From assembly GCF_018678075.1 (NCBI RefSeq), contig NZ_JAHHIR010000080.1, positions 1-62,503 on the forward strand: a stretch of 62,503 nucleotides of DNA, given 5' to 3'. The stretch comes from Epibacterium ulvae. Lineage in GTDB: Bacteria; Pseudomonadota; Alphaproteobacteria; Rhodobacterales; Rhodobacteraceae. The notes under the pieces were generated by a model that was not told the DNA's origin, made no database searches, and saw only the letters and a program-made list of their open reading frames with translations. The position numbers were made by a program, and so were the translations under genes. Positions 20,275 through 28,480 of this stretch are shown here, piece by piece (position 1 is the stretch's first letter; every line of letters starts with the position of its first letter).

Positions 20275-20310
20275 CAAAAAACGCCGCGCCCGGTTGTCCG
20301 GGCAGCGGCG
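20275..20310 (-). terminator. Terminator-like hairpin in the pccA leader
   Basis: CGCCGCGCCCGG (20282-20293) pairs with CCGGGC-A-GCGGCG (20298-20310) around a TTGT loop. On the minus strand it is followed by six U. It stands after the small lipoprotein gene but only about 30 bases before the pccA start codon, so it may act as a partial terminator or attenuator for pccA. Confidence 0.8.
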
Positions 20311-20351
20311 CAGTTTGCGAATGTAGGTATGTGTGAGGTGTTGCGCGCCCT

Positions 20352-20567
20352 TTAGCAGCGGCGCGGGTATTCCTTGCAATAGATGACATTGGCCGCAGCC
20401 CCAACAGCTGCGCCTGTGACCAGGTTACCTTGGAGCAACGCGGACCCAACGGTCCCCGCTGCGGCGCCAACGACCGCCTGTTCGCCGGTTGTCTCACCAC
20501 AGGCCGCAAGGCCCATGCTGCTGACGACGGCCAATGCCAACCAGGACCGCCCTTTTGTATCCTGCAC
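20352..20567 (-). CDS. Small glycine-zipper lipoprotein
   Basis: A 71-residue predicted lipoprotein. The signal sequence ends in the lipobox MGLAAC (Cys near residue 23). The mature part is rich in alanine and glycine with GxxxG-like repeats (AVVGAAAGTVGSALLQG), so it may insert in the outer membrane. It begins with GTG, with AAGGATC seven bases upstream. The C-terminus has CKEYPRRC, a possible disulfide pair. Similar small proteins are, as I recall, commonly found between pccB and pccA in Rhodobacterales; the function is unknown. Confidence 0.75.
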   Translation of the reverse strand: MQDTKGRSWLALAVVSSMGLAACGETTGEQAVVGAAAGTVGSALLQGNLVTGAAVGAAANVIYCKEYPRRC

Positions 20568-20796
20568 TGCTTCGATCCTTTCTGCATCGTCCCGAGGGAT
20601 GGCAGAGAGATTGCAGGATGCGAGACATCAAACAAGGGCACCCGGGCGGGCGCTGTCATCTGTGCGAAACTCTGCGCAAATGGCCCAGAGCGTGGGCGAA
20701 GCCCTGCCCAAATTGGCCTGCGCATAGGGTTTTTATCACCTAAAACGCCGGGGCGGCTGCTCCCGAAGGAGAAGATATGAAGCAGCCGTAGCCCCA

Positions 20797-21159
20797 TTAT
20801 CGGTGGCCCTTGCCGTCAAAGATTTCCGGGAAGGACGCGCGCGCAATGGCTTCGTCGATTTGCAGCTCGGCGTCATAATCGGTGGGATCAAAACCGTCTT
20901 TGTCGACGGCCACGACTTCGCGCCCGAACAGCCAGCTGAGCCGTCCGGCGTCGAGGTTGCCGCGCTCAAACGGCTCGGTGCCGAAATGTTCCCACAGCGC
21001 CAGCATAAAGCCTGCGTCGGCGCGCCGATCTGGGGGGCGGCGGTCGGGGAAACGTTCGCGCGGCGTCAAAGGGGTGGCCCCTTTGGGATTGGCGCGACGG
21101 ATGATGAATTGGAAATCTGTGCCGGCCAGACGGCCGGGGAATCCGCGATGCTTTAGCAT
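20797..21159 (-). CDS. Hypothetical protein in pcc locus (120 aa)
   Basis: A soluble 120-residue protein without signal peptide. The N-terminal half is basic (RRANPKGATPLTPRERFPDRR) and the C-terminal half acidic, with LWEHFGTEPFERGNLDAG and a final DGKGHR. I do not recognise a named domain. The ATG at 21159 follows AAAGG. It is part of the small-gene run between pccB and pccA, all on the same strand. The conserved setting suggests a real gene, but a link to propionate metabolism is unproven. Confidence 0.65.
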   Translation of the reverse strand: MLKHRGFPGRLAGTDFQFIIRRANPKGATPLTPRERFPDRRPPDRRADAGFMLALWEHFGTEPFERGNLDAGRLSWLFGREVVAVDKDGFDPTDYDAELQIDEAIARASFPEIFDGKGHR

Positions 21160-21195
21160 GGTGGTGCCTTTCGACCGGCACCCAGCGGAGCGGCG

Positions 21196-21220
21196 GGGGC
21201 CGGCCGCAGGGCCGGTCCCC
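21196..21220 (-). terminator. GC-rich hairpin after the 46-aa lipoprotein gene
   Basis: GGGGCCGGCC and GGCCGGTCCCC form a strong hairpin eight bases past the stop codon of the lipoprotein gene. No U run follows, so termination is only possible, not proven. Confidence 0.35.
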
Positions 21221-21228
21221 TGAAGGGT

Positions 21229-21369
21229 TTATTTGTATTTGCCGGTGTAGGTCGGCTCTTGCGAGATGGGCTCGGGCTCAACCACAACGAATTCTTCTTG
21301 ACGGTTGCCACAGGCGGCAACGGCAGCCAGAACGCCAACAACGGCGAACAGTTTGATGCTCTTGGACAT
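21229..21369 (-). CDS. 46-residue lipoprotein
   Basis: A very short predicted lipoprotein: MSKSIKLFAVVGVLAAVAAC gives the signal sequence with lipobox VAAC (Cys near residue 20). Only about 26 residues would remain after processing, ending in a Pro/Glu-rich tail with PTYTGKYK. The ATG at 21369 follows AGGAG at good spacing. Tiny lipoproteins with this VVVEPEPI type tail are, to my knowledge, typical of roseobacters, but their role is not known. A TTTGCAAA site lies about 110 bases upstream (21481-21488). Confidence 0.75.
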   Translation of the reverse strand: MSKSIKLFAVVGVLAAVAACGNRQEEFVVVEPEPISQEPTYTGKYK

Positions 21370-21583
21370 TTCAGTCTCCTGGTAACTTGCGTGAAACTGA
21401 CGAAACCTTGTGGCTCCGCGCGCCTCAACCAATGATGGTGGGTCGGCAAGACCGAACCCGCGGCAATGTTACATGAGCCATTTGCAAAATTACATACCCC
21501 CCGCACAAGAGGACGCGCCTGTGACGGCAAAGCCGCAAAAAACTGCCGACACTTAGAGAGAACCACCAGATTTAGAAGAGACA

Positions 21584-22097
21584 TCAGAAGCCCCCCCCAT
21601 ATGCAAGTGTTCGCATCTGTGCTGTAGAGTTCGAAAAACTGGGTCGCTGACGGGTCCGTATCGCCAAAGGGCACCAGTCGATCCGACAAAGAGATCGCGA
21701 TCCGTTCTGGTTGCAGCTGATGGGCCTTCACATAGGTCAGTGCGACAGTGGTACAAAGGTGATCCATATCCGCCGTCGTGCGGTCGATTTCAAAACTTGC
21801 TTTGGTGTGAGCAATCTCGGGTGCAATAAATCGAAATCTAAGCCACAGCTCACCAAGTGTTTTATCCTGTAACACTTCTGCAAGTTTTACGGCCTGCCCC
21901 GAGGGAACGGTGAAAATTTCATCAGCTGTTTGCGCACTTGCTGCGAGCGGCACAACACAACCAATAAGGGCAGAAAATGCTGTGGAAATCAGGGGAAATC
22001 CGCAGCCCCGGCACCCTGCAATAGGGCCTCCTCCAGCCGGGGCTGCAGGCGCTGCGCTGGCCGCGCGCGCTGTGCTGTAAAGGCGTGACGTGATCAT
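21584..22097 (-). CDS. DUF6497 family exported protein, 3' end frameshifted
   Basis: An exported protein of about 170 residues. A hydrophobic segment (STAFSALIGCVVPLAASAQ) acts as the signal peptide. The mature domain matches what I recall of DUF6497: PSGQAVKLAEVL, ELWLRFRFIAPEI, DMDHLCTTVAL and SDRLVPFGDTDP. The family usually ends shortly after CIW. Here an 8-bp G run (21591-21598 on the plus strand as C) throws the frame so that it reads on to 21153 across the next gene. With seven G the protein would end CIWGGF at 21584, as expected. The start is uncertain; the first 30 residues before the hydrophobic segment look unusual. Confidence 0.65.
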
Positions 22098-22257
22098 GGC
22101 CGCGATTCGTCCCTGTTGTCAAACGCCGTGACCACGAATCGCGAGGAATTACGTGTTTTTACGATAGGTGACACGGAGTCCACGAACCGCACGCTTAGGT
22201 TGAAGTCGCATGCATTCCCAAGGGGATAAGTCACAGAATTATGACATGAGAGATACA

Positions 22258-22620
22258 TTATTTCTTGCCCGCCCTACGATTCGAATGAGCCACCCAACGG
22301 CCGCGTTTGCTTTGATTCTCCAACAGATCAGAGATTCGGTCCGCCGTGCCCGGAGGAACTTTCCCAAGCACCCGCCCCCCTGCGGTCACGCGCCACCCCT
22401 GCCCCTGCGCCTCAAGGCGGACGACAGGAGAGTACCCACGCATAGATTGCAGCATCCGCCACATGTCCTGCCGGATTTGATGGGCCAGGCGCACGGGATT
22501 GCCCGCAGGCAAATCCGCCTGTGCGGCGACGTCAAACCGCGGCGGCTGTTCACAGCAGAGGGTGATCACCTCTCCTGTTTCGCTGTGTTCACGAAGGATA
22601 TGCCACTTGCGGTTTCTCAT
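22258..22620 (-). CDS. Hypothetical protein downstream of pccB (120 aa)
   Basis: A basic, soluble protein of 120 residues without signal peptide (MRNRKWHILREHSETGEV; C-terminus very basic). The start codon lies three bases after the pccB stop codon, so the two are translated from one message and probably coupled. No known domain is recognised. The sequence CCEQPPRFDV contains the only cysteine pair. The position directly behind pccB suggests a housekeeping role in the same pathway or just operon convenience. Confidence 0.68.
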   Translation of the reverse strand: MRNRKWHILREHSETGEVITLCCEQPPRFDVAAQADLPAGNPVRLAHQIRQDMWRMLQSMRGYSPVVRLEAQGQGWRVTAGGRVLGKVPPGTADRISDLLENQSKRGRWVAHSNRRAGKK

Positions 22621-22623
22621 AAT

Positions 22624-24156
22624 TCAAAGCGGAATGTTGTCATGTTTCTTCCACGGGTTTTCGAGTTTTTTGTTGCGCAAAGACGCAAAAGCTCGGGCGA
22701 CGCGGCGGCGGGTGGATTTGGGCTGGATCACCTCGTCAATGAAACCGCGTTCGGCGGCAACAAAGGGATTGGCGAAACGGTCCTCGTAGTCCTTGGCGTG
22801 GGCGGCGATCTTGTCTGCTTCGCCCAGGTCCGCACGGTGGATGATCTCAGTCGCGCCTTTGGCCCCCATCACTGCGATCTCGGCCGTGGGCCAGGCATAG
22901 TTGAAGTCCCCGCGCAGGTGTTTGGAGGCCATCACGTCATAGGCACCCCCATAGGCCTTGCGGGTGATGACGGTGACTTTGGGCACTGTGGCTTCGCCGT
23001 AGGCAAACAGCAGTTTCGCCCCGTGTTTGATCACACCGCCATATTCCTGCGAGGTGCCCGGCAGGAAGCCCGGAACATCCACAAGTGTGAGGATCGGGAT
23101 TTCGAAGCAGTCACAAAAGCGCACGAAACGCGCAGCCTTGCGGGAGCTGTCAATGTCCAGACAGCCCGCCAGCACCATCGGCTGGTTGGCAACCACGCCC
23201 ACGGTCTGCCCCTCAAGGCGCATGAAACCGGTGATGATATTGCCGGCAAAATCCTGCTGGATCTCGTAAAAATCACCTTCGTCGGCGACTTTGTGGATCA
23301 GCTCTTTCATGTCGTAAGGCTGGTTGGGGTTTTCCGGGATCAGCGTATCCAAGCTGGTTTCGATCCGGCCGGGTTCGTCAAAGAACGGACGCACCGGCGG
23401 CTTTTCACGATTGTTGAGCGGTAGGAAATCGACCAGACGGCGCACTTCGGCCAGCGCTTCAACATCGTTTTCAAAGGCACCATCGGCCACGGATGATTTC
23501 TTGGTATGGGTCGAGGCGCCGCCCAGCTCTTCGGCGGTGACAACTTCATTGGTGACGGTTTTAACAACGTCGGGGCCGGTCACGAACATATAAGAGGTGT
23601 CTTTGACCATAAAGATAAAGTCGGTCATCGCCGGGCTGTAGACTGCGCCCCCCGCGCACGGCCCCATAATGACAGAGATTTGCGGGATCACACCGGAGGC
23701 CATGATATTGCGCTGGAAGATCTCGGCGTAGCCCGCAAGCGCATCGACGCCCTCTTGGATTCGCGCGCCGCCGGAATCGTTCAGACCGATCACCGGCGCG
23801 CCGTTTTGGATGGCCATATCCATGATCTTGCAGATCTTCATCGCATGGGTGTCCGAGACCGAGCCGCCCAGAACCGTAAAATCCTGGCTGAAGACATAGA
23901 CCTGACGCCCGTTGATGGTGCCCCAGCCGGTGATCACGCCATCGCCGGCCGGTTTGTTGTTCTCCATGCCAAAATCGGTGCAACGGTGAGAGACAAACAT
24001 GTCGAACTCCTCAAAGCTGCCTTCGTCCAAAAGCAGCTCAATCCGTTCGCGCGCCGTCAGTTTTCCGCGCGCATGCTGGGCGTCGATACGTTTTTGTCCG
24101 CCGCCGAGGCGCGCATCGTTGCGCCGCTCGTTGAGTTCAGCAAGGATGTCTTTCAT
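22624..24156 (-). CDS. pccB: Propionyl-CoA carboxylase, beta subunit
   Basis: Carboxyltransferase subunit that moves CO2 from biotin on PccA to propionyl-CoA. It has 510 residues, the normal length. Two crotonase-like halves are seen. The N-terminal half binds acyl-CoA ([19 protein letters not shown], and [16 protein letters not shown] as one oxyanion-hole region). The C-terminal half binds biotin ([17 protein letters not shown], then [13 protein letters not shown]). The start [12 protein letters not shown] at 24156 follows AGAGGGA; the open frame extends further but without likeness. The upstream region carries TTTGCAAA-type repeats, the site type reported for PccR in Rhodobacter sphaeroides. 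Confidence 0.97.
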   Translation of the reverse strand: MKDILAELNERRNDARLGGGQKRIDAQHARGKLTARERIELLLDEGSFEEFDMFVSHRCTDFGMENNKPAGDGVITGWGTINGRQVYVFSQDFTVLGGSVSDTHAMKICKIMDMAIQNGAPVIGLNDSGGARIQEGVDALAGYAEIFQRNIMASGVIPQISVIMGPCAGGAVYSPAMTDFIFMVKDTSYMFVTGPDVVKTVTNEVVTAEELGGASTHTKKSSVADGAFENDVEALAEVRRLVDFLPLNNREKPPVRPFFDEPGRIETSLDTLIPENPNQPYDMKELIHKVADEGDFYEIQQDFAGNIITGFMRLEGQTVGVVANQPMVLAGCLDIDSSRKAARFVRFCDCFEIPILTLVDVPGFLPGTSQEYGGVIKHGAKLLFAYGEATVPKVTVITRKAYGGAYDVMASKHLRGDFNYAWPTAEIAVMGAKGATEIIHRADLGEADKIAAHAKDYEDRFANPFVAAERGFIDEVIQPKSTRRRVARAFASLRNKKLENPWKKHDNIPL

Positions 24157-24221
24157 GGCCGGTATCCCTCTTAGATTCTGCGCCGACCATAGACCTGCCA
24201 TCGCCGGGACCAAAGTTAAAA

Positions 24222-24277
24222 CTCGCAAATTTGCAAATACTTCGCGGTGTAGTATTGCAAAGTTGAATAATTGCAAA
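24222..24277 (-). promoter_or_regulatory. Predicted PccR operator of pccB
   Basis: Four TTTGCAAA-type half-sites lie on one strand at 24222-24229 (degenerate), 24230-24237 (perfect), 24254-24261 and 24270-24277 (one mismatch each). Their start-to-start distances are 8, 24 and 16, all multiples of 8. The known Rhodobacter sphaeroides site is two direct TTTGCAAA copies separated by four bases upstream of pccB. Position and motif support control by the regulator encoded at 25.7 kb, but the spacing differs. Confidence 0.75.
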
Positions 24278-24450
24278 CCACACACCACTGCGACCAGCCT
24301 ATTGAGCGCACGTCAGGCCCCATACACAGCCCCCTGCGCATGCGAGCACAGTATATTCGCTTCCCTCCCCGCGCGCTTAACGATAGCCTAACCCAAATCG
24401 TTTAGTTGCTTTGTTAAGCACAAAATCTCCTGCCGTGAAATGAGCCCCGA

Positions 24451-25644
24451 ATGTCAGCCAAGACACCCCCACATATTGCCACGCTGATCCTGCTGACAGG
24501 CCTGGCCGCACTGAGTTTGAATGTGTTTCTGCCCTCGCTGCCCAGCATGGCCGCGCATTTCGAGGTGGACTACCGCGTCATGCAGCTGTCGATCTCGCTC
24601 TATCTGGCCTTTAGCGCCGTGGTGCAGATTGTTGCGGGCCCGATCTCGGACAAGATTGGCCGCCGCCCGGTGGTTCTGTGGTGCGGCGTTGGCTTTATGG
24701 TGATGACCCTTGGCTGTATCTTGGCCCCCAATGCGACCGCGTTTTTGGTGTTCCGTATGGGACAGGCGATCAGTGCGGCCATTCTGGCCCTGTGCCGCGC
24801 CTCCATCCGTGATGTGCATGACACCGAAAAAGCCGCCAGCAAAATCGCCTATGTCACCATGGGCATGGCCGTTGTGCCAATGTTCAGCCCGGCGATTGGC
24901 GGCGTGGTTGATCGTTACTTTGACTGGACCGCGAATTTTTGGATCCTGTTTACCATGGCGGGCGCAATCCTGGTGGTGGCCTATTTCGACTTTGGTGAGA
25001 CGAAATCCAAAAGCGGCAAGACCCTGGCCGACCAGTTTCGCGAATACCCGGAGCTGCTGCGATCACCTCGGTTCTGGGGCTATTCACTGGCCGCGGGCCT
25101 GTCGTCGGGTGCGTTCTTTGCCTATTTGGGCGGCGCGCCTTTTGTCGGGACCGAGATCTATGGCCTGCGCCCCGATATCTTGGGCATTTTGATGTCCGCC
25201 CCGGCGATCGGCTATTTCTTTGGCAATTTCGCCTCCGGAAAGTTCTCCCAACGGGTGGGGGTGAACCGGATGATCTTTATCGGCTGTCTGGTCAATCTGT
25301 TTGGCGTCAGCGTCTCGGCCGCGTTGACGGTCACTGGGGTCGACAGCGTCTATACCTTCTTTGGGTTGATGAATTTTGTCGGGCTCGGCAATGGGATGGT
25401 GATCCCCAATGCCACCACTGGCGCGATTTCGGTTCGCCGGCACCTGGCCGGTAGCGCATCGGGACTGGCGGGCGCGGTGATGATCGGCGTCGGTGCTGTG
25501 CTGTCCGCACTGGCGGGACGGGTATTGGTTCCGGGCTCCACCGCCCTGCCCCTGTTGCTGATCATGGGCGCGACGGCTGTGGCGGGCGTGATATCGATCC
25601 TGATGGTGATGCGACGCGAGCGCCGCTTGGCACTGGCGCTTTGA
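24451..25644 (+). CDS. MFS multidrug exporter, Bcr/CflA family
   Basis: A 397-residue inner-membrane protein with twelve hydrophobic segments, in the drug:H+ antiporter-1 family like Bcr and CflA. The motif-A loop between helices 2 and 3 is GPISDKIGRRPVV, and a motif-C-like helix 5 contains PMFSPAIGGVVD. It begins MSAKTPPHIATL. The ribosome binding site is weak. It is divergent from pccB, and the PccR-type sites lie in the shared gap of 294 bp, so it might be co-regulated. It is followed by pccR on the same strand. A role in exporting small organic acids is possible, not shown. Confidence 0.88.
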   Translation: MSAKTPPHIATLILLTGLAALSLNVFLPSLPSMAAHFEVDYRVMQLSISLYLAFSAVVQIVAGPISDKIGRRPVVLWCGVGFMVMTLGCILAPNATAFLVFRMGQAISAAILALCRASIRDVHDTEKAASKIAYVTMGMAVVPMFSPAIGGVVDRYFDWTANFWILFTMAGAILVVAYFDFGETKSKSGKTLADQFREYPELLRSPRFWGYSLAAGLSSGAFFAYLGGAPFVGTEIYGLRPDILGILMSAPAIGYFFGNFASGKFSQRVGVNRMIFIGCLVNLFGVSVSAALTVTGVDSVYTFFGLMNFVGLGNGMVIPNATTGAISVRRHLAGSASGLAGAVMIGVGAVLSALAGRVLVPGSTALPLLLIMGATAVAGVISILMVMRRERRLALAL

Positions 25645-25681
25645 TCAGTCGGGCGTTCATGCGCCCCCTTGCCCTGCATGA

Positions 25682-25719
25682 TTTGCAATTATACAGTTTG
25701 ACGAATTGACATTTGCAAA
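25682..25719 (+). promoter_or_regulatory. Predicted PccR autoregulatory site
   Basis: TTTGCAAT (25682), TTTGACGA (25697) and TTTGCAAA (25712) stand at exact 15-base steps, ending 11 bases before the pccR start codon. TTTGCAATTAT-N-CA is shared with the pccB site. The position over the start suggests repression of pccR by its own product. Confidence 0.65.
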
Positions 25720-25730
25720 GGCACACCGCC

Positions 25731-27131
25731 ATGGCCACTCCAAAGCTCTATGCCGGGGCAAAGCTGCGTGAGATGCGCGCCAAGCTAAGCCTGACCCAAA
25801 AGGATTTTGCCGCCAAACTGGGGGTGTCCCTGCCCTATTTGAACCAGATGGAGAACAACAACCGGCCCGTCTCAACCACGGTTGTTCTGGCCTTGGCGCA
25901 GGAGTTCGGGCTGGATGTGACTGAATTGTCCACCGGCGACAGCGAACGTCTGGTCAGCGATATGCGTGAGGCGCTGGCTGATCCGGTCTTTGCCGAGACC
26001 ATGCCACCACTGGCGGATCTGCGGCTGGCGGCCTCCAATGCACCGGCCCTGGCGCGGGCCTTTCTGGCGCTGCACCAATCCTATCGGCAAAACCACGAAC
26101 GCCTTGCCTCACTGGATGAAGCTTTGGGGCGCGAGGATGCGCGGCTGCAGGCCTCCCCTTGGGAAGAGGTGCGCGATTTCTTTCACTACTGCGACAACTA
26201 CATCGATGCCGTGGACCGTGCGGCAGAGTATTTCAGTCAGGACACCACAACCCCGACTGAGATCCGCGCCAAGGCCGTGACCGCGTTGGAGAACGCCGGG
26301 GTCACGGTTGCGCTGCAGGATATGGAGGGCGTGCGCCACTATGATCCCGAGCACAAGATCCTGCAGCTGTCGCAACTGGCCGCGCCCGAGACGCAGGTGT
26401 TCCATTTGTTGATGCAGGTGGCGCTGTTGCAGCAAAACGGGTTGCTGGAGGCGACGCTGGATTTCGCCAAATTTCAGAGCGAGGAAGCCCGCTCCATCGC
26501 CAAAATCGGTCTGGCAAATTATTTTGCCGGGGCGGCGCTGATGCCCTATGGTCGGTTTCTCGCCCATGCTCAGGAAGTGCGCCATGATCTGGAGCGGCTG
26601 ACCATACGGTTTGGCGCTTCAATCGAACAAGTTGCTCATCGCCTGTCGACCCTGCAACGCCCCGGTGCCAAAGGGTTGCCGTTCTTCTTTGTCCGGGTCG
26701 ATCAGGCCGGAACCATCACCAAGCGCCACTCGGCCACGCGGTTGCAATTTGCCCGTTTTGGCGGGGCCTGCCCCCTGTGGAACGTGCACCGCGCGTTTGA
26801 AACACCCGGTCAGTTCTTGCGCCAACTGGCTGCCACTCCGGACGGGGTGCGCTATATCTCATTGGCGCGGGATGTGTCGAAATCCTCGGGCCGGTTTGGA
26901 GCGCCGCTGCGTCGCTATGCAATTGCGTTGGGGTGTGAGGTCAAACACGCAAGCCTGCTGGTCTATGCGGATGGGATGGATGTTGACAATGCGGCAGCCT
27001 ATGAACCCATCGGCATCTCCTGCCGGATCTGCGAACGCCGCAATTGCCATCAACGCTCGGTCCCGCCCTTGGAACGCCGCCTGCAAGTGGACACCAACCA
27101 ACGCGGCACCTTGCCGTATGAGGTGAACTGA
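25731..27131 (+). CDS. pccR: Short-chain acyl-CoA responsive regulator PccR (ScfR family)
   Basis: A 466-residue XRE-type regulator. The N-terminal helix-turn-helix (about 5-65) has KLREMRAKLSLTQKDFAAKL and the recognition part SLPYLNQMENNNRPVS. An ImmA/IrrE-like DUF955 section (about 170-290) and the C-terminal DUF2083 region follow. The latter has the cysteine cluster CPLW...CRICERRNCHQRS. This is the architecture of the ScfR group, where PccR of Rhodobacter sphaeroides activates pccB during growth on propionate or acetate. The gene lies 1.6 kb from pccB, and TTTGCAAA sites occur before both. The ATG at 25731 is preferred over an upstream TTG that would fall inside the predicted operator. 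Confidence 0.92.
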   Translation: MATPKLYAGAKLREMRAKLSLTQKDFAAKLGVSLPYLNQMENNNRPVSTTVVLALAQEFGLDVTELSTGDSERLVSDMREALADPVFAETMPPLADLRLAASNAPALARAFLALHQSYRQNHERLASLDEALGREDARLQASPWEEVRDFFHYCDNYIDAVDRAAEYFSQDTTTPTEIRAKAVTALENAGVTVALQDMEGVRHYDPEHKILQLSQLAAPETQVFHLLMQVALLQQNGLLEATLDFAKFQSEEARSIAKIGLANYFAGAALMPYGRFLAHAQEVRHDLERLTIRFGASIEQVAHRLSTLQRPGAKGLPFFFVRVDQAGTITKRHSATRLQFARFGGACPLWNVHRAFETPGQFLRQLAATPDGVRYISLARDVSKSSGRFGAPLRRYAIALGCEVKHASLLVYADGMDVDNAAAYEPIGISCRICERRNCHQRSVPPLERRLQVDTNQRGTLPYEVN

Positions 27132-27155
27132 GGGGTTGTAGGCAACCAAAGCAAT

Positions 27156-27195
27156 CAGACCCAACGGCGCGGTGTCTATCGCACCGCTGGGTCTG
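27156..27195. terminator. Bidirectional hairpin between pccR and aqpZ
   Basis: CAGACCCA pairs with TGGGTCTG and GCGGTG with CACCGC around a short loop, with a small bulge. It lies between two convergent genes. The U run is poor, so it may be only an RNA end stabiliser. Confidence 0.6.
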
Positions 27196-27205
27196 AATTA
27201 TAGTG

Positions 27206-27886
27206 TTAGTCTGCGTCCAGAAGCCCGGAGCGGAAAATGAGGCCTGCAGCAACCGCACCGATGATTGGCGCCACGATAAACAGCCAGACCTGTGACATGG
27301 CTGTGCCGCCAACAAAAAGCGCCGGCCCGATAGAACGCGCGGGGTTCACAGAGACCCCGGTGACATTGATGCCCACCAAGTGGATCACCACCAGCGAAAG
27401 ACCAATTGCCAGCCCTGCCATAGCAGTTGGCACCCCAGAGCCTGTCGCACCCAAGATGACAACGAGGAAGAGGAACGTGGCCACCACTTCAAAGATGAAT
27501 GCAGCCTCTATCGCGTATTCGCCGAGGTAGCCCGCCCCCCAGCCGTTTTGGCCCAGACCATTGACGGCAACGGAATAGTCCGTTTTGCCAGACGCGATCA
27601 TTAGCAGCACCGCTGCGCCTGCGATCCCGCCTGCAATTTGGGCAACGATATAGGGAATTGCTTCGCCGATCGACATCCGCCCCGATACGACAACACCTAA
27701 TGTGACCGCTGGATTGATGTGACAGCCCGACACGCCGCCGATGCCATACGCCATACCGATCAGGGCCAAGCCAAAGGCAAAGCTGATGCCGGTGATACCA
27801 ATTTCCGCACCGGCGATGACTGCAGCTCCGCACCCAAACAACACAAGCGTGAACGTGCCTAGAAACTCTGCTAGTGGTTTTTTCAT
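27206..27886 (-). CDS. aqpZ: Aquaporin Z
   Basis: A 226-residue water channel of the inner membrane with six membrane helices. Both pore motifs are present as HINPAVT and SVNPARS. The selectivity-filter residues look like those of water-selective AqpZ (Phe in ISFAFG, His in VVIHLVG, Thr in NVTGVS, Arg in NPARS), so glycerol transport is unlikely. The ATG at 27886 follows GGAGGAG; the longer open frame upstream is not supported. It converges on pccR. It may serve osmotic adaptation together with the nearby betaine genes, but no shared regulation is visible. Confidence 0.93.
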   Translation of the reverse strand: MKKPLAEFLGTFTLVLFGCGAAVIAGAEIGITGISFAFGLALIGMAYGIGGVSGCHINPAVTLGVVVSGRMSIGEAIPYIVAQIAGGIAGAAVLLMIASGKTDYSVAVNGLGQNGWGAGYLGEYAIEAAFIFEVVATFLFLVVILGATGSGVPTAMAGLAIGLSLVVIHLVGINVTGVSVNPARSIGPALFVGGTAMSQVWLFIVAPIIGAVAAGLIFRSGLLDAD

Positions 27887-28140
27887 CGTTAACTCCTCCG
27901 CAATGCCAGAGCGCGTCGCTCTGGTCTTGATCGCTAAAGCAGTTTGACCGCGAAACAACGGGGAATTTCGCGGGGCCATTAACATTGGTTTTGAACGCAT
28001 TGCGGCGTTTGTTGGCGCAACGCGCAGTGGAAAGGCGCCCAATCCTTGGCTCACAGCCGACCTGAGCCGCACACCACCCCTCTACCAAAAGCGGCATCAA
28101 ACCAAGGCTTCGATGCCACCCAAGTGTTCTCAAAAAGCTC

Positions 28141-28380
28141 TTACGCGGCAGAGAGGATCGACCAGATCTCATCCTTCAGGGCCGCGCGTTTTTTGCGCAG
28201 GATGGTTTCGGCCTCTTGGCTGATCGGCTCTGCGTTGACCTCGGCTCGGTGCACGGCGCGGTTGACCTCATGGTAGCGTTCGGTGAGTCGGGCAAACCGG
28301 CGGTCCGAGGCTTTTAGTGCGCTGATGACCGCTACTTTGTCCGGAAATTCGGCGGCCAGTTCGTGGGGCGTATGGGACAT
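28141..28380 (-). CDS. YdcH family (DUF465) small protein
   Basis: A 79-residue helical cytoplasmic protein. The DUF465 pattern is clear: a first helix HELAAEFPDKVAVISALKAS, the turn with RRFARLTERYHEVNRAVHRAE, and the final LRKKRAALKDEIWSIL. Members form small coiled-coil hairpins; the function is unknown, with structural likeness to RNA- or protein-binding coils. The ATG follows GAGGAGAG. It lies alone between aqpZ and betA. Confidence 0.88.
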   Translation of the reverse strand: MSHTPHELAAEFPDKVAVISALKASDRRFARLTERYHEVNRAVHRAEVNAEPISQEAETILRKKRAALKDEIWSILSAA

Positions 28381-28480
28381 GGGCGTCTCTCCTCTTTGAT
28401 CCTTCGCAGTGAGAGTACCGCCATGCCCCGCGGCGCGATTTGATCCGGGTCAAGGCGTTGCGATTTGTGCCTCGCCCTGG

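Noticed and set aside
21153-22097. Single 314-residue protein reading from DUF6497 through the next lipoprotein gene
   Set aside because: The second half has no protein character, overlaps a better-supported gene, and is explained by one extra base in a homopolymer.
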